Below are positions 59,880 to 64,000 of a stretch of DNA of 64,000 nucleotides, one piece after another. The position numbers and the translations under genes are program-made. The DNA is taken from contig NC_092573.1 in assembly GCF_037975245.1 (NCBI RefSeq), positions 16,232,265-16,296,264 on the forward strand. The letters run 5' to 3'. The notes under the pieces are model-generated. The model saw nothing but the letters and a program-made list of their open reading frames with translations, was not told where the DNA came from and made no database searches. The DNA comes from Apostichopus japonicus (Eukaryota > Echinodermata > Holothuroidea > Aspidochirotida > Stichopodidae). Positions within the stretch are counted from its first letter, which is position 1, and every line of letters begins with the position of its first letter.

Positions 59880-60080
59880 GTAAGCCTGTCAACTGGAGTT
59901 ATTTGATGGTGGGCTAAGGCAGCGTTACGTTAGGCCTAGCCTAGTAATGGTCCGGCTTAACAATAACTTTTCATAATCATAGGCCTAACTTGTCGGCATT
60001 GTCTCAAAGAATTATTTGTTTGTCAATAAAAGAATTAGCCTAGTTTAGACTGAACATGTGATTGTTAAGCCTATTAATAT

Positions 60081-61547
60081 GCTTACCAGTCAAAACGTCC
60101 CTTTACCCAAACATCCCCGTACAGTACCAAAACGTCCCCGCCTTTGGTCAAAACATCCCCGCCTTTGGTCAAAACGTCCCCGTCTATCACATTCATTCAC
60201 AGTTGTGAAGGGTCATACTAATTAGCGTCAACAGGCCGATTTCACGACAACTCAAGACAACTCAAGACAACTCAAGACAACAAGTGTTAAATACCATCAA
60301 ATACAATGGTTGAAATCAGAGTACTGTATATCTGGAAAAACATTTTAAACTGACTGGAACCAGCGTGCATACATATTTTTCTCGGGAAAAAATGTTTTTG
60401 TCGTAAAAATCGTCAAGTTTCTCCGTCCGTAGCATTGGACGACGTGATGCTAGTGCGCTTGCGCAATGACATTGGACCGCACCATTATACAGATAAGTGC
60501 AATTTTTAAGTCGAGAATGGTGCTCAAACACTCGTGTCAATGTCTTTACAAGACGTCAAAAGTAAAATAAGCAAAGACTTATACAGAATAAAATACACGG
60601 AGAGAATAATGAAACCAGAGCCGGATATTCTAAATATACGGCTCTGCACCTTACCAACACCTGTACACAAAGGTACATGTAGTTCACAAACCTAACACAA
60701 ACCAACCCATATCATAATGTTGCGGTCCAAAATCTTTGTGCAAGCGCACTAGCATCACATCGTCCAATTCTACGGATGGAGAAAGTTGACTATTTTTACA
60801 AAAAACACATTTTTTCCCGTGAAAAATATGTATGCACGATACTTTCAGTCAGTTTTAAACGTGTTTCCAGATACACTTTGATTACAACCATTGTATTGAT
60901 GGTATTTTACAAAAGTTTGTTGTCTTGAGTTGTGTTGAATTCGGCCTGTTGACGCTAATTAGTATGACCGGTTGTGAATATATATTAATTTTAAGTTATA
61001 ATTTGGCTAAGTTATCAGCATGCAAGTTGGATTACGGGCGCTAAATAAGTCATGAAGGACTAGGCTATATCGTTTAATTATATTTGGTATGAAAAAGGAA
61101 TACGCTATGTTTTTCAGTGAATTAAAGAATTAAGGAAAACAAAAAATATGATACAAGGGGAATTAAAAAAGAATTTGGATGCGTATACTGTACAATATAT
61201 ATATCTATATAATATTTTAAATTGAGTGAAATCACTTATCGTTTATTTTATGAAGTAAAATTTTGTCACGGGTACGTGCCTAGAGCTGTTGATATTTGAC
61301 ATTTTGAAGTATAGAATATATCGTTTGATTACCTTTAGTGTGGTAACGTTACATGTGTTTTTGCTTGATGGTGAACAATTTCTACAAAAAGAATGTAAAT
61401 TATATGCATTCCAACTGATCATATAAGCGGGGACGTTTCGACTCGCGGGAAATTTTTGACTGCGGGGACGTTTTGATAAAAAGCTGGGACGTTTTGGTCT
61501 TAAAAACACGGGGACGTTTTGGTAAAGGGACGGTTTGACTGGGTACC
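60081..61547. mobile_element. 1.47-kb foldback TIR transposon in RIOK2 intron 1
   Basis: Ends GCTTACCAGTCAAAACGTCC and (inverted) GGTACCCAGTCAAACCGTCC, flanked by exact ATTAATAT at 60073-60080 and 61548-61555 (8-bp TSD). AACGTCCCCG-type repeats lie near both ends. Inner arms of about 300 bp (60190-60490 against 60715-60985) are also inverted copies, sharing TCATACTAATTAGCGTCAAC and GATGCTAGTGCGCTTGC. A small hairpin AGAGCCGGATAT...CGGCTCT sits in the central loop near 60617. No transposase is seen; superfamily uncertain. Confidence 0.85.
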
Positions 61548-61992
61548 ATTAATATTATATTTTAAGCGCTGTGTTGCCTAGCCTAAGTGCATGAAGCACA
61601 ATTTAAATTGAACATAACCTACCCACAGTGAGAGCTGTCTTGCGCTTGCAAAACGTCTTGGCAAGAATCTCTAGAAAATTTTACACAATCAAAATTTAAC
61701 ATTGCATAATCAGACCTTCAAACTAAACGTGTCACTTTAAGCATTTGTGTGAATAAGTTTGTGACTCCCTTTGATTCGATTTTGTATAATTACGACTTTC
61801 ACAGTTTCAGCCTAGGCCTATAACTGTATAGGCCTTGTTCACACTCAAGAATGTACTATTGTTGAAATATTTTATTGAGCGAAACTTTTTGTGATCACTG
61901 CAGTACTGACAGAATGACAACATTATAGAATGCTTTGCTGGTTTAGTCTTTACCTTGACGAAAACAGTGTCTTATATAGAACTGTCTCATAG

Positions 61993-62307
<315 letters not shown>

Positions 62308-63470
62308 TAAATTCTGCTTTTAACAAATAGAAGCTTTAAATGATGCTTGGCATACTCAGAGGTGCCTTTTTTCCCCTCTCTTAGACACAGTATACATAGC
62401 AATTATGATGTCATTCAATTAACTGCTATTTCGATGAGCTTTATGCTGTCATTCTTGTATTTTTCATTGCATGGAGCCAGAGGACATCGTGAACTTGCAC
62501 TCATTAACTGCATGATCTCAGCCAAGGAAACATCAGTTTGAACAGCAAGCTTATCTTTTTCTAGTCCTGAACAATTATGTCACCTTTTGTCTTTAGCATT
62601 TCTAAACTGTTTCCGTTTTTTATTGTGTTCAAGCTGTCAGCCAACTTAAGTCAGAACTTATTCAATGTTGTTACTTTAAGGAGAAAGGGTGTTCAGTATT
62701 TTAAAACCCTAAAGTTAATTTTGTTTTCAAATTGAAACCAACTCTCTGTTCACACACTGGATTTAAGACCAAAAAACTGCCTGGGTTACAGAATTTTGAC
62801 AATGGAACTTCTGTATTGGTTTAAATCACATTTACATTTTCTGAGCTGTATGTACCAGTAATCATATTTACATGTATGCTTAAGCCACTCCTTTCATTTC
62901 AAATATGGGGGCATTGCTATGGGTCAAAGGTCAAAATGGTGAAACCCTTGTTTTCAAAATAGCTCCAAAATAAAATGGTCTCATACTGTACACTATAAGT
63001 GTGCTGTGGTAAGAAATCACTATTAATGCCTATTGGCTTTCTGGTTGCAACTGGGATATGTACAGTATAGTTCATGCTTGCAGGTTTTGTTCATACTGTC
63101 TAGTGTAAACTTCTAGCATTAGAGAGGTTATGAAATGGAAAAGAAAGTCTTTATCATCGTATTCCGTACACTCGTACTGTAGCTTTCCAATGATACCCAA
63201 TTTGTGTCAAATGAAGCTTGCATCCTCAAGGAATAAATGATTAAAAATTTGAGGGTAATAAAAACTTTCTAAAAATTGTTGTATTTACGGTAATGCGGCA
63301 TGACGTCAGTTGAGGAACTCAGCTCACTTCCGAGACACTATGTTTACATTAGTAAACGTCTGAGAACACACAACATTATACTGTTGCAGTGCTCCGTAGT
63401 ACAGTAATTGAGATTTGGATTTTGGAGTTTTGTTTTTACGTAAATTTATCTCGTAACTGTTAAATAGCCT

Positions 63471-63569
63471 ATGCCGAGCCAATATGTGGTATCAGGTTGC
63501 ACCACCACAAGTAAAGACGGATTTCTACTGCAAGCTTTTTCAAAAGATGACAGAAATCAAAGAATTTAA
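63471..63569 (+). pseudogene. degenerate THAP-domain N-terminus
   Basis: ATG begins MPSQYVVSGC, then TTTSKDGFLLQAFSKDD and RNQRI, then TAA. THAP zinc fingers start M-P-x-x-C-x-V-x-G-C-x-N-x...L-x-x-F-P-K-D. Here the first Cys position is not Cys and the frame stops after 32 codons, before the AVPTF motif. It may be a fragment of a P-element-like transposase gene or retrocopy. It lies in presumed RIOK2 intron 2. Confidence 0.4.
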
Positions 63570-64000
63570 ACACGACTCGTTCAAAACACTACAACATACA
63601 CAACGTTAGGAGTGCCTGTAGGTCTATATACTGTTGCCAAATTATATACTTGTTATGACCATAGCCTAGGCCTCCTTGATACAGCAAATGACTATTTTTT
63701 TTTTTATGGTTACCTAATATTTTGCACACATTTTAAAGCCAGTTGGTTTTAGAACAATCAATACTACAGGTAGATCTGCAAGTTTTCTTTTGTGGTACAA
63801 CTGGCCTTGTGTTGTGATTTTACGTAACAGTTGGATGATACAATTACACGGGCTAGCCTGTTATACAACGTCTATTAGTTAGGTCTAGACCCCATGTTAC
63901 CACTACTCGTACTATAGGGTTGCACTGTACAGAATGTCACATTTTCCTTGCACTGTAAGACACAAAATTCTAGAAGCTTCGCTACGAAGTTAAGTAGCAG

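Overview
The window is animal nuclear DNA. Its genes have GT-AG introns, coding exons are sparse, and retroelements, short terminal-inverted-repeat (TIR) elements and minisatellites are abundant. Three conserved metazoan genes are recognisable: STOML2 (+), LARP6 (-) and the 5' end of RIOK2 (+). The repeat style (Tx1/L1-like LINE, Penelope-like element, many hAT-like elements with 8-bp target duplications) fits a marine invertebrate deuterostome. An echinoderm is my best guess, but the species cannot be fixed from the sequence.

Layout. 0-4 kb: a 63-bp minisatellite, two candidate minus-strand exons of an unidentified gene, and a probable solo LTR whose TATA region has expanded into about 48 copies of a 45-bp unit. 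5-15.4 kb: a transposon graveyard of hAT-like elements nested inside one another, several with exact or near-exact 8-bp target duplications. 15.7-18.7 kb: a GGTCA-rich repeat and a degenerate Tx1/L1-like LINE. 19-25 kb: a possible terminal exon, non-LTR 3' fragments, tRNA-like sequences, microsatellites, a well-formed hammerhead ribozyme motif, and a Penelope-like element with a second hammerhead candidate. 25.2-26.7 kb: a ~20-bp minisatellite interrupted by a foldback element. 26.7-31.9 kb: about 38 tandem units of ~136 bp, each shaped like a miniature exon plus short intron. 33.1-43.3 kb: STOML2 in nine coding exons. 43.4-44.4 kb: another TIR element. 51.9-53.6 kb: LARP6 with a single coding exon. 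54.8-59.3 kb: further TIR elements, a dispersed repeat and a degenerate hammerhead motif. 59.8-64 kb: RIOK2 exons 1 and 2, with a 1.47-kb foldback transposon in intron 1.

The three genes are not an operon and share no pathway. STOML2 is a mitochondrial inner-membrane scaffold, LARP6 an RNA-binding translational regulator, and RIOK2 a 40S ribosome-maturation kinase. The most unusual content is in the repeats: ribozyme motifs attached to retroelements, a tRNA-like inverted duplication fused to a hammerhead, an exon-like tandem array, and a ~100-bp core module with a conserved hairpin shared by TIR elements with different ends.
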